Source: Vulcanimicrobiota bacterium (lineage in GTDB: Bacteria; Vulcanimicrobiota; Vulcanimicrobiia; Vulcanimicrobiales; Vulcanimicrobiaceae). Taken from it: DNA of 11,580 nt. The translations under genes and the position numbers were made by a program. The stretch covers positions 1-11,580 of the forward strand of contig JAFARW010000008.1 of assembly GCA_019245275.1 (NCBI GenBank). The letters run 5' to 3'. Below, piece by piece: positions 1-6,179 of the stretch (its first letter is position 1; every line of letters begins with the position of its first letter). The notes beneath the pieces are model-generated. The model was not told where the DNA came from and did not search any database. It was given only the letters and a program-made list of their open reading frames with translations.

Positions 1-201
1 GAATCGACGATCTCGTTTCTTGGATTTGGGATTCAGCCGCCGACGGCGTCGTGGGGCAATATGCTCAGCAATGCGATTTCGAATCTTCAGGTCGCTCGGT
101 GGGCGGCGGTCTTCCCCGGTCTGTGCATCCTCGTAACCGTCTTGGCCATCAACTACATGGGCGATGGTTTGCGGGATGCCCTTGACCCGAACATGCGCTG
201 A
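1..201 (+). CDS. Dipeptide/oligopeptide ABC permease, DppC type (3' end only)
   Basis: The reading frame is open from base 1 to a TGA at 199-201 and gives the last 66 residues of a DppC/OppC-type inner-membrane permease. It shows the typical C-terminal features: an ESTISFLGFG segment, a PPTASWG loop, a last membrane helix, and the ending GDGLRDALDP. The start and the EAA loop lie outside the window. It is a close paralogue of the complete dppC gene on the other strand: 12 of 201 bases differ, and only one changes the protein (CGG Arg at codon 33 of this fragment against TGG Trp in the other copy). Related permeases vary at that position, so the change need not inactivate. The gene converges on the tRNA-Leu. 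The substrate is unknown; peptides are the family default. Confidence 0.9.
   Translation, partial: ESTISFLGFGIQPPTASWGNMLSNAISNLQVARWAAVFPGLCILVTVLAINYMGDGLRDALDPNMR
1..201 (+). repeat. Inverted repeat, left arm (permease 3' end)
   Basis: This arm pairs in inverted orientation with 313-513. I aligned the two by eye: 189 of 201 positions match (94%), with no gaps. Eleven of the twelve mismatches are third codon positions. Similarity stops within a few bases after the stop codon, so the detectable repeat is confined to the coding sequence. The left limit is the window edge, and the duplicated segment may be longer. A read-through transcript would contain both arms separated by about 111 nt that include the tRNA. 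Confidence 0.9.
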
Positions 202-207
202 GCCGTT

Positions 208-291
208 TGCGCGAGACTGGACTCGAACCAGCACGCCCTTGCGGGCGCTAGCCCCTCAAGCTAGTGCGTCTACCAATTTCGCCACTCGCGC
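208..291 (-). tRNA. tRNA-Leu (anticodon GAG)
   Basis: The reverse complement folds as a class II tRNA of 84 nt. The acceptor stem is GCGCGAG with CTCGCGC and discriminator A. The D arm contains TTGGTAGA. The anticodon stem is CTAGC/GCTAG with loop TTGAGGG, so the anticodon is GAG (bases 255-257), which reads leucine CUC/CUU codons. The long variable arm has a GCCC/GGGC stem with a GCAA loop. The T arm is GCTGG-TTCGAGT-CCAGT. The 3' CCA is not encoded. The gene lies 21 bp after the dppC stop and only 6 bp from the end of the opposing permease gene. No T-rich terminator follows it. Confidence 0.97.
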
Positions 292-302
292 GAATGTACG
301 TG

Positions 303-332
303 AGTTTAGGGCTCAGCGCATGTTCGGGTCAA
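303..332 (-). promoter_or_regulatory. Probable sigma70 promoter of tRNA-Leu inside the end of dppC
   Basis: On the - strand, TTGACC (332-327, five of six to consensus) is followed after 18 bp by TAAACT (308-303, four of six). This would start transcription near 296, about five bases before the mature tRNA 5' end at 291. The -35 hexamer lies in the last Leu-Asp-Pro codons of dppC, and the -10 lies just past the stop codon. The fit to spacing and start distance is good, but this was judged by eye only. Confidence 0.5.
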
Positions 333-513
333 GGGCATCCCGCAAGCCGTCGCCCATGTAGTTGATCGCCAAGACGGTTACGAGGATGCACAGGCCCGGG
401 AAGACCGCCGCCCACCAAGCGACCTGAAGATTGGAAATCGCGTTGCTGAGCATGTTGCCCCACGACGCCGTCGGCGGCTGAATTCCAAATCCGAGAAACG
501 AGATCGTTGATTC
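313..513 (-). repeat. Inverted repeat, right arm (dppC 3' end)
   Basis: This is the partner of the arm at 1-201, forming the last 66 codons plus stop of the complete dppC gene. The last 33 bp of the two arms are identical, including the TTGACC that seems to act here as the tRNA promoter -35. In the left arm no -10 follows at the right distance. Confidence 0.9.
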
Positions 514-1233
514 GAGAACGATGACGTTGGCGACGTCGAGCGTTGCCTGAACGATCAGCGGCGCCATTGCATTTGGCAGGAGATGCCGGAAGATAATGCG
601 CGCGTCGTTGTTTCCAACCGCGCGGGCGGCCTCGGTGTACTCGCGCTCGCGCAGCGATAAAAACTGCGCGCGCACGAGTCGCGCTGCCGAAGGCCAGATT
701 AGCGCACCGATAACGATCACGATGACGCCGAAACTCAGCGATGCCTTACTTGAACTTGCCGCGACGATTGCCGTCAGCACCAGCAAGAGCGGCAGCAGCG
801 GAATCGATAAGAAGACATCCGTGATGCGCATGATCACGTAGTCGACCCAACCGCCGTAGTAGCCGGCAATCGCGCCGAGGATCGTTCCGATGATGATCTC
901 CATCAGCGTCGCGCTGATACCGACGGTCAGCGAGATCCGTGCCCCAAACATCAAGCGCGAGAGCAGGTCGCGCCCAACCTCATCGGTTCCCAAAACGTGA
1001 TGTGCAACGCCCGGCGCAAGCGGGGTGCCAAGCCAGTGGACGTTGTCGATCGCATTCGGATCGTACGGTTTCAGTTGGTTTGCAAAGATCGCAACGAGGA
1101 TCATGAAGCCGAGCACAACGATTCCGGCGAGCGCGAGTCGGTGACGGCGGAATCGCTTCCAAACCGTGACCTTGGTGAAGACCTCGTCCTCAGGAACTGC
1201 GAGCCGTTGATCGATCGGAATGCTTACAGCCAT
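313..1233 (-). CDS. dppC: Dipeptide/oligopeptide ABC transporter permease, DppC type
   Basis: This 306-residue inner-membrane permease of the DppC/OppC family would form the transport channel with the DppB-type protein encoded just upstream. Visible features are a charged N-terminal tail, a first helix at about 33-52, the LGTDEVGRD motif at 81-89 typical of the C-type subunit, and an EAA loop (EAARAVG at 201-207, ending near N221) that docks on the ATPase. The protein ends in GDGLRDALDP. The ATG is supported by AGGAG (1240-1244) with nine bases of spacing, and this site overlaps the dppB stop codon, so the pair is probably translationally coupled. No binding protein (DppA) or ATPases (DppD/F) are in the window. 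The position at the end of a kam/kce operon suggests uptake of peptides or lysine-related compounds, which is inference. Confidence 0.93.
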   Translation of the reverse strand: MAVSIPIDQRLAVPEDEVFTKVTVWKRFRRHRLALAGIVVLGFMILVAIFANQLKPYDPNAIDNVHWLGTPLAPGVAHHVLGTDEVGRDLLSRLMFGARISLTVGISATLMEIIIGTILGAIAGYYGGWVDYVIMRITDVFLSIPLLPLLLVLTAIVAASSSKASLSFGVIVIVIGALIWPSAARLVRAQFLSLREREYTEAARAVGNNDARIIFRHLLPNAMAPLIVQATLDVANVIVLESTISFLGFGIQPPTASWGNMLSNAISNLQVAWWAAVFPGLCILVTVLAINYMGDGLRDALDPNMR

Positions 1234-1242
1234 CTTGGGCTC

Positions 1243-2214
1243 CTAATCGTACTTCACGCGCGGGTCAAGCCACGCGTACGCGACGTCCGCCAATAGATTC
1301 GAAAAAACAACGAAGAACGCGCCGAGCAGTAAGTAGCCCATCAGCAGAGCGATATCGCTTTGGCCGAGTGCATTGAAGAAAAGACGGCCGGCACCCGGCC
1401 ACGCAAAGATCGTCTCGGTCACGATCGCACCGCCGACTAGTCCAGGCAGTGCGAGCGCGACGATCGTCACGATCGGAATCATCGCATTCTTCAGTCCGTG
1501 CTTGAAGAGAACCGTGCGCCGATCGAGCCCTTTCGCGGCCGCCGTGCGCATGTAGTCGGTATGAATAACCTCGAGCATCGAGCTGCGCATGAAGCGGCTG
1601 TAGAGCGCGAGCTGCAGCAACGCTAAAACAATCGTAGGCAAGACGAGATGTTCCAAGCGATCGCTCAAGACAAAGGTGTCGTAGGTACTCAAGCTGGCTG
1701 ATGGCAGGCGAATCTCGTAGCCGAACATTTGAATGCCGTGCACCGCGAACGCTAGCTGCATCATCAGTGCGAACCAGAATACCGGCATCGATTGTCCGAA
1801 AAACGCGAGCGTCGTGATGAAGTAATCCGACAGCGAGTACGGGCGCACGGCTGCGAAGATACCGGCCGAGAGTCCAAAAGCGAGCGCAACGACGAATGCG
1901 CTGATCTGCAGCTCGAGTGTTGCCGGCAATCGCTCGACGATCGCTTGCAGGACCGACTCCGAGTTTGAAGTCGAGTAGCCGAGATCACCGTGCAGTAGCT
2001 GACCGAGCCAGATGAAGTAGCGGTAGATCAGCGGCTTGTCCAAGCCCAAATTGTGCTTGAGACGCGCGATGTCGGCCGGCGTGATATGCGGATTTTGCAG
2101 ATATGGCGCCAGCGCACCACCCGGCGCATTGTTCAAAATAACGAACAATATCAGCGAGATCAGTATCAGCAGCGGAATCGCCTGGAGCGTGCGCCGCACT
2201 ACATAGTTGAACAT
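1243..2214 (-). CDS. dppB: Dipeptide/oligopeptide ABC transporter permease, DppB type
   Basis: This 323-residue permease of the DppB/OppB family is the partner of DppC. I chose the ATG at 2214 because the protein then begins MFNYVVRRTLQAIP, the usual start of the family. An upstream in-frame start at 2316 would add 34 arginine-rich residues that overlap kce and look spurious. The first helix is followed by the NNAPGG segment, a large periplasmic region, an EAA-like cytoplasmic loop (TAAAKGLDRR), and the C-terminal ETIFAWPGAGRL and LDPRVKYD motifs, all standard. No Shine-Dalgarno sequence precedes the ATG; a terminator-like hairpin occupies that space. The stop codon overlaps the ribosome-binding site of dppC. 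Confidence 0.93.
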   Translation of the reverse strand: MFNYVVRRTLQAIPLLILISLILFVILNNAPGGALAPYLQNPHITPADIARLKHNLGLDKPLIYRYFIWLGQLLHGDLGYSTSNSESVLQAIVERLPATLELQISAFVVALAFGLSAGIFAAVRPYSLSDYFITTLAFFGQSMPVFWFALMMQLAFAVHGIQMFGYEIRLPSASLSTYDTFVLSDRLEHLVLPTIVLALLQLALYSRFMRSSMLEVIHTDYMRTAAAKGLDRRTVLFKHGLKNAMIPIVTIVALALPGLVGGAIVTETIFAWPGAGRLFFNALGQSDIALLMGYLLLGAFFVVFSNLLADVAYAWLDPRVKYD

Positions 2215-2219
2215 CGCGG

Positions 2220-2242
2220 AAAACAGGCCGTTTAGGGCCTGC
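2220..2242 (-). terminator. Terminator-like hairpin between kce and dppB (possible attenuator)
   Basis: On the - strand, CAGGCC (2241-2236) can pair with GGCCTG (2229-2224); a further G-T pair is possible. The six-base loop is CTAAAC, followed by TTTT (2223-2220). The loop contains the TAA stop codon of kce (2234-2232). The stem is short and the U tract is only four bases, so termination would be partial at best. A ribosome finishing kce would cover the hairpin, so it could act as a polarity or attenuation signal in front of dppBC. Function is inferred from shape alone. Confidence 0.35.
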
Positions 2243-3083
2243 TTGCAGCTTCTCCTGTGGCGACCGCCTCGCGGTGGATCAGCCCCAAAAGCGCGCGCGC
2301 TTGCGAGGGCGTGCACACTTCTCGCCCGGCCTCAGCGGCGATGCGCCGCACGCGTGCGACGAGTTCTTCGTTCGATGCGAGGCGGCCGCGCGAATAGTAG
2401 ATGTTATCTTCTAATCCAACGCGGACATGGCCGTCCATCGCGACCGCTGCCAGCGCCATCGGCAGTTGTGCGCGGCCGATTCCGGCGACGGACCAGGTGC
2501 ACCCCGTCGGCAAGTTATCGACGAGATCGGCCAGATTTTGTACCGTTGCATCTAAGCCGCCGGGGACGCCGAGCACAAAATCGACATGTTGCGGCAGCTC
2601 CAAGATGCCTTCGCGCTCGAGACGCCGCGCGTTGCTCAAGTGACCCTTGTCAAAAATCTCGAGTTCGGGCCGCACATCGTAGCGCTTCATTTCAGTCAAG
2701 ATGCCGCGCATAATCGGAAAGCTGTTTTCGAAGACATCATCGCCGAAGTTGACCGTTCCGCAGGTCAAGCTTCCCATCTCCGGTCGCAACTGCAGGGGTG
2801 CGGCTCGTTCTTTGGGCGTCATTCCGATCGCGCCGCCCGTCGAAAACTGCACGATCAGGTCACTGCTGGCGCGAATCGCGTCGTAAGCTGCGGCAAAGCG
2901 CTCGACGCTGTGCGTATTTGTGCCGTCGTCATTGCGGCAGTGAACGTGGATGATCGAAGCGCCCGCCTCTTGCACCTTGGCAGCAACCGCGCCCAACTGC
3001 TGCGGCGTAATCGGAAGATGCGGAGTCTGATCGACGGTCAGCTCCGCACCGGTCGGCGCGACCGTGATAATCAACGGCTGCAT
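2232..3083 (-). CDS. kce: 3-keto-5-aminohexanoate cleavage enzyme (BKACE family)
   Basis: This 283-residue enzyme of the BKACE/DUF849 family is a TIM-barrel Zn enzyme that condenses a beta-keto acid with acetyl-CoA. In lysine fermentation Kce converts 3-keto-5-aminohexanoate to L-3-aminobutyryl-CoA and acetoacetate. Visible motifs fit Kce well: Glu14 in PTGAE, the metal ligands His46 and His48 in IIHVHCR, the STGG loop at 81-84, NFGDD at 112-116, the acidic segment near 140-142, VPGG at 173-176, and GLEDN at 224-228. Other BKACE members use different keto acids, but the overall resemblance to characterised Kce and the adjoining kamC and kamB genes support this substrate. The ATG has a strong AAGGAG (3100-3095) and lies 13 bp inside the end of kamC, which suggests translational coupling. 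Confidence 0.9.
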   Translation of the reverse strand: MQPLIITVAPTGAELTVDQTPHLPITPQQLGAVAAKVQEAGASIIHVHCRNDDGTNTHSVERFAAAYDAIRASSDLIVQFSTGGAIGMTPKERAAPLQLRPEMGSLTCGTVNFGDDVFENSFPIMRGILTEMKRYDVRPELEIFDKGHLSNARRLEREGILELPQHVDFVLGVPGGLDATVQNLADLVDNLPTGCTWSVAGIGRAQLPMALAAVAMDGHVRVGLEDNIYYSRGRLASNEELVARVRRIAAEAGREVCTPSQARALLGLIHREAVATGEAASRP

Positions 3084-4675
3084 CGCGCAAGAATCTCCTT
3101 GGCGCTTTCGACAAGCTCCTTGTCGAGGCCGAGATATCCGGCAAGTTCGATTGCGTCCGACTCGCTCTTTTGGGCTTGCGAAACGCGCTGGATCCCGTAA
3201 TCCATGCGCTCCGCTAACGCGCGCAGTGCATCTCCTGTGGCGGCAGCGGCGACCGGTGGGCCGTCACCGCGCAAACCGCGGACCGCAAAGTGCGCAATTT
3301 TCGCATCGCCATCAAGATCGCCCAGGTGCGTCGCAGCCAGCGCGCAGTTCTTCCCCTCGCCCAGACGTCTAAGCAAAGCGAGCAGCAGCGCGCGGGCTTC
3401 ATCGGGCGCTGTCGTGCGAGCAAATTCGTCGATCAGCCAAAGCGTCGCCGCCTCTTCTTGAAGCAGGTGACGCAAACGAACGATCTCTCGCGCGAACGAT
3501 GACAGCAGCTCTTGCGCGCTATCCTCGGCCCCGATTCCAAGCCAGCAGATGCGCGAGAAGAGTCCCACCGACGCTTTCCCCGCGGGAACCGGCAATCCGA
3601 ACGCGGCGCACGCGGCGATAAAACCGGCCGTACACAACGCCGCGCTCTTTCCACCCATATTCGGACCGGTCAAGACATTCGCGCGCTCGAGGGTCAACGC
3701 GATCGGCACGTAACTGCGATCTTTGAGCGCGAGGTCGTGCTCGAGCGGTAAGAAGCGCCCATCGCTGATCTGGAAACTCGGTTCTCGCAAGTACGTTGCA
3801 GCGACGCAGCGGTAGTGCTGCGCAAAACGGGCCGCAGCAACGGTCACATCAATCCGGCCCGCACCTTCGGCGCTCAGTTCCAGGGCATCGGCGCAACCGG
3901 CGATCGCTGAGGTAAGACGGACGCGCACGGCTTCCTCGGCCGTCGCTGCCGCGGCTGCACAGCGGTCGCGTTGCTGAAGCGTCTCCAATGCGGGCGAATC
4001 AAGTTCCAATTCACACAAGAAATATGTGGGTGCTTCGCGCACGACGCGCACGCCGCTTGGAAGCGTTCCGTGCACTTCATCGCGCATCACGATGAACTGG
4101 TCGGTTGCAATCTGTGCGCGCTGCAGCTCGCCCGCGACGCGCTCCGCCAGCTGACGACGGAGACGTTCAAGTTGCGCCTCGGCTTCCTGCAGCTCCCGAC
4201 GTCTCGCGGCTAGCGTTGGATCGAATTCATCCGCTAAATAGAAGCCGAAGGCGCCGCTCTTTCCCGCTGCAAGTGCATCGCGCGCCTCACTGCAAACCGT
4301 TATGCCTTCATCGAGAAATGCATTACCGACGAGAGACGATAGCCGCGCCGTAATCTCGCAAAACCGAAGCAGCATGAAGAAATCGGTATCGGTCAGCACC
4401 TCTCCGAGCCGCGCTCGGGCAATCTGCCCACGCACATCCGGCAACTCTCGAAGCGCCTCACGGATCGATTCCAGAACTTCGGGGCCGGCCGCATTCGCGA
4501 TGGAGACGAAGCGGCTCGCTTGTTGCTGCGCATCGGATTCAGCTCCCGGATCGAACGGCTCCAATCCGCGCAGTCGCTCCCGCCCGTACTCGCTCGCAGT
4601 CGCCAACTGCTCTTCCAGCCAACCCAGCGCTAGCGCTTCCGCGGTTGCCGCATCGCAAAGCCGGCTAACGTTCAC
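3071..4675 (-). CDS. kamC: MutS-like ATPase, lysine 5,6-aminomutase reactivase KamC
   Basis: This 534-residue protein carries a C-terminal MutS-type ATPase domain: Walker A TGPNMGGKS at 336-344, a signature-like segment at 383-398 (EDSAQELLSSF), Walker B LWLIDE at 412-417, and the switch histidine in ATH at 448-450. A late DYGI segment mirrors the end of MutS. A coiled-coil-like stretch lies at about 155-190. It is far shorter than mismatch-repair MutS (about 850 residues) and lacks the N-terminal mismatch-binding domain with its Phe-x-Glu motif. MutS-like proteins of this kind are found with B12-dependent lysine or ornithine aminomutases and are named KamC, the ATPase that reactivates the mutase. 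Adjacent kamB and kce fit this role. The start is GTG, in a GTGA overlap with kamB. Confidence 0.82.
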   Translation of the reverse strand: MNVSRLCDAATAEALALGWLEEQLATASEYGRERLRGLEPFDPGAESDAQQQASRFVSIANAAGPEVLESIREALRELPDVRGQIARARLGEVLTDTDFFMLLRFCEITARLSSLVGNAFLDEGITVCSEARDALAAGKSGAFGFYLADEFDPTLAARRRELQEAEAQLERLRRQLAERVAGELQRAQIATDQFIVMRDEVHGTLPSGVRVVREAPTYFLCELELDSPALETLQQRDRCAAAAATAEEAVRVRLTSAIAGCADALELSAEGAGRIDVTVAAARFAQHYRCVAATYLREPSFQISDGRFLPLEHDLALKDRSYVPIALTLERANVLTGPNMGGKSAALCTAGFIAACAAFGLPVPAGKASVGLFSRICWLGIGAEDSAQELLSSFAREIVRLRHLLQEEAATLWLIDEFARTTAPDEARALLLALLRRLGEGKNCALAATHLGDLDGDAKIAHFAVRGLRGDGPPVAAAATGDALRALAERMDYGIQRVSQAQKSESDAIELAGYLGLDKELVESAKEILARCSR

Positions 4676-5571
4676 GCGGCGCGCTCGAGCCGATCGGTAT
4701 AGGCATCAAAGACCGGCAGGTTTGTTTGCACGGCTACCGCCCGCGCGAGCGCGCGCGGTTCAAAATACCGGTCGCGTCCAATCGATGCAACCGTCACGGC
4801 GACAACATTCAGCGGCTGCTCGCAAGCTATCCGTAATCTTTCGCGCGCGCGGATCAGCGCGTGGCCGCGCAGAGCAATGCGCGTCGGATCCGTGACTACG
4901 ACCTGACGCATTTCGTTCGCTCGAATCAACTCGCTAACGGCCATCGCATCCAATGCGCCCGAGATGCGGATGTACGGTTGCTCAGGATCGAATGCAGGCG
5001 TTTTCAAGCGCTGCACGAGCGCACCGGCATCTTCTGCCGCGGCTTCGGCCGTTGCCGCCGCTGATGCGCCAGTGGCGACGATAACTGCATCCGGTTCGCC
5101 GGCCAGGGCGGCAAGACGGTCGATCGCCCCGTCCACGATCACGCGCTGCGCGCCAAGCTCGAAGAGTCGCCGTTTGAGGGCGCGCACCGCCGAAGCGCTC
5201 GGTGGGCCCGCTAGCTCGACGAACGCAGGCGCCATCGTTTTTATAAAGACCACCGGCCCGAGTGCCGTCGCCAAGTTCGAAACGTCGAGAATCTCGCACG
5301 CCGGCGAAGGCGATAAGACTCCGCTTGCAGTGGCGGCGATCGTGTTCGGATGCAATCGCAAGCGAGGCTTCGGCATCGTGTCGACCACATCGACCGTTTC
5401 GCCGTCACGTCCGACGGAAGCAATTCCGAATCGCACTCCACGCGCATGTAGCGCGGCACAAAGCGTGCCGACGACGACGGTCTTGCCGACGTTCTTCGCC
5501 GTTCCGACAACCGCGATCGAACGCATTCCCTGAGCGTCGCAGAGCGACAACAGCGCTTCGCCTACGCTCAC
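4672..5571 (-). CDS. kamB: P-loop protein, lysine 5,6-aminomutase reactivase subunit KamB
   Basis: This cytoplasmic protein of about 299 residues has a P-loop near its N-terminus (GTAKNVGKT at 23-31) and a glycine- and alanine-rich nucleotide-binding fold. Later segments, VDGAIDRL and VIVATGAS, resemble a SIMIBI-type NTPase. A protein of this type lies beside KamC in lysine fermentation clusters and is thought to help exchange damaged cobalamin in the aminomutase. I chose the GTG at 5571, which overlaps the mntP stop as GTGA, the same arrangement as kamB/kamC. A TTG at 5580 or the ATG at 5526, just before the RSIAVVG strand, is also possible. The family assignment rests on the P-loop, size and neighbours, so the specific name is less certain than that of Kce. 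Confidence 0.72.
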   Translation of the reverse strand: MSVGEALLSLCDAQGMRSIAVVGTAKNVGKTVVVGTLCAALHARGVRFGIASVGRDGETVDVVDTMPKPRLRLHPNTIAATASGVLSPSPACEILDVSNLATALGPVVFIKTMAPAFVELAGPPSASAVRALKRRLFELGAQRVIVDGAIDRLAALAGEPDAVIVATGASAAATAEAAAEDAGALVQRLKTPAFDPEQPYIRISGALDAMAVSELIRANEMRQVVVTDPTRIALRGHALIRARERLRIACEQPLNVVAVTVASIGRDRYFEPRALARAVAVQTNLPVFDAYTDRLERAA

Positions 5572-6125
5572 AGTCCCCAACGTAAAGCCTTATTCGCGAT
5601 GAAAAGCGCGCCGGTTGCGATCAGAATGATCCCGGCCCACAACTCCGCGCCTTCTTCCGCGCGGCGGCCGAGCGTTCGCCCGAGAGTTATTCCGGCAAAC
5701 GTTGAGACGACCGAGAAGACGCCGATCACGGCCAACGCCGTGTAGAGCGGCACGCCGATGTAGAGAATCGAGAAACCGATTCCAAGCGAATCGAGACTGA
5801 TGGAGAGCGAAGCCACGGCTAATCCCCACCCCTTCGTCATATCGAGCGGTTGCTTCGCCTCGCGCCGGCTCTCGACGACCATGTAAACGCCAAGCGCCAC
5901 GAGAGCGCAGAAACCGAGGTATCCGGCGACGCCCCCGATCAGCTGTCCGATCGCGGCTCCAAGAGCCGCGCCGATCAGATTCATTGCAATTTCGGCGACG
6001 GCAAATGCGATTCCGATGCGCCATTTAACCCCGGGCGCAACGCCGCGCATGCCGACACCAACGCTGACCGCGAACACATCCAAAGCCAATGAGATCGCGA
6101 CGAGAAGGATCTTGAGCGCGGCCAT
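5568..6125 (-). CDS. mntP: MntP-family manganese efflux pump
   Basis: This 185-residue membrane protein has about six predicted helices and the internal duplication typical of MntP. The acidic motifs SLALDVFAVS (Asp16) and SISLDSLGIG (Asp112) occupy equivalent places in the two halves. MntP proteins export Mn(II) through the inner membrane. It is the first gene of the kamB-kamC-kce-dppBC operon, and its TGA overlaps the likely kamB GTG. No Shine-Dalgarno sequence precedes the ATG. A -10-like TATGAT sits so close that the transcript could be leaderless. There is no room upstream for a yybP-ykoY manganese riboswitch. Manganese as substrate is the family default; why it leads a lysine operon is unknown. 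Confidence 0.9.
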   Translation of the reverse strand: MAALKILLVAISLALDVFAVSVGVGMRGVAPGVKWRIGIAFAVAEIAMNLIGAALGAAIGQLIGGVAGYLGFCALVALGVYMVVESRREAKQPLDMTKGWGLAVASLSISLDSLGIGFSILYIGVPLYTALAVIGVFSVVSTFAGITLGRTLGRRAEEGAELWAGIILIATGALFIANKALRWGL

Positions 6126-6141
6126 CGTTCGCCATCATACT
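6112..6141 (+). promoter_or_regulatory. Candidate promoter of the modB-like operon
   Basis: TTGAGC (6112-6117) and CATACT (6136-6141) are separated by 18 bp, giving a start near 6148 and a leader of about 32 nt. The leader contains GAGGTG (6166-6171) eight bases before the GTG start. The -35 lies inside the first codons of mntP on the opposite strand. Judged by eye. Confidence 0.35.
6134..6139 (-). promoter_or_regulatory. Candidate -10 of the mntP-kam-kce operon
   Basis: On the - strand TATGAT (6139-6134) lies nine bases before the ATG at 6125 and overlaps the -10 proposed for the opposite direction. I find no good -35 for it. If used, transcription would start about two bases before the ATG, giving a leaderless or nearly leaderless mRNA, which fits the missing Shine-Dalgarno sequence. 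Confidence 0.3.
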
Positions 6142-6179
6142 ACTGATTTTGGTAGAGTCTTTTTTGAGGTGTACACTAA

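Noticed and set aside
1..513. Assembly artefact (false palindrome) as the cause of the inverted repeat
   Set aside because: The arms differ at 12 sites, almost all silent, and similarity stops after the stop codons. A chimera would be identical and would continue.
2215..2316. N-terminal extension of DppB from an upstream start
   Set aside because: The added residues are arginine-rich, overlap kce, and do not resemble DppB, whose normal N-terminus starts at the ATG at 2214.
3071..4675. Mismatch repair gene mutS or mutS2
   Set aside because: No mismatch-binding domain or Smr/KOW tail is visible, the protein is too short, and it sits between kamB and kce.
6126..6179. Manganese riboswitch (yybP-ykoY type) before mntP
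   Set aside because: Only 54 bp separate mntP from the divergent gene, too little for that element, and no matching motif is visible.
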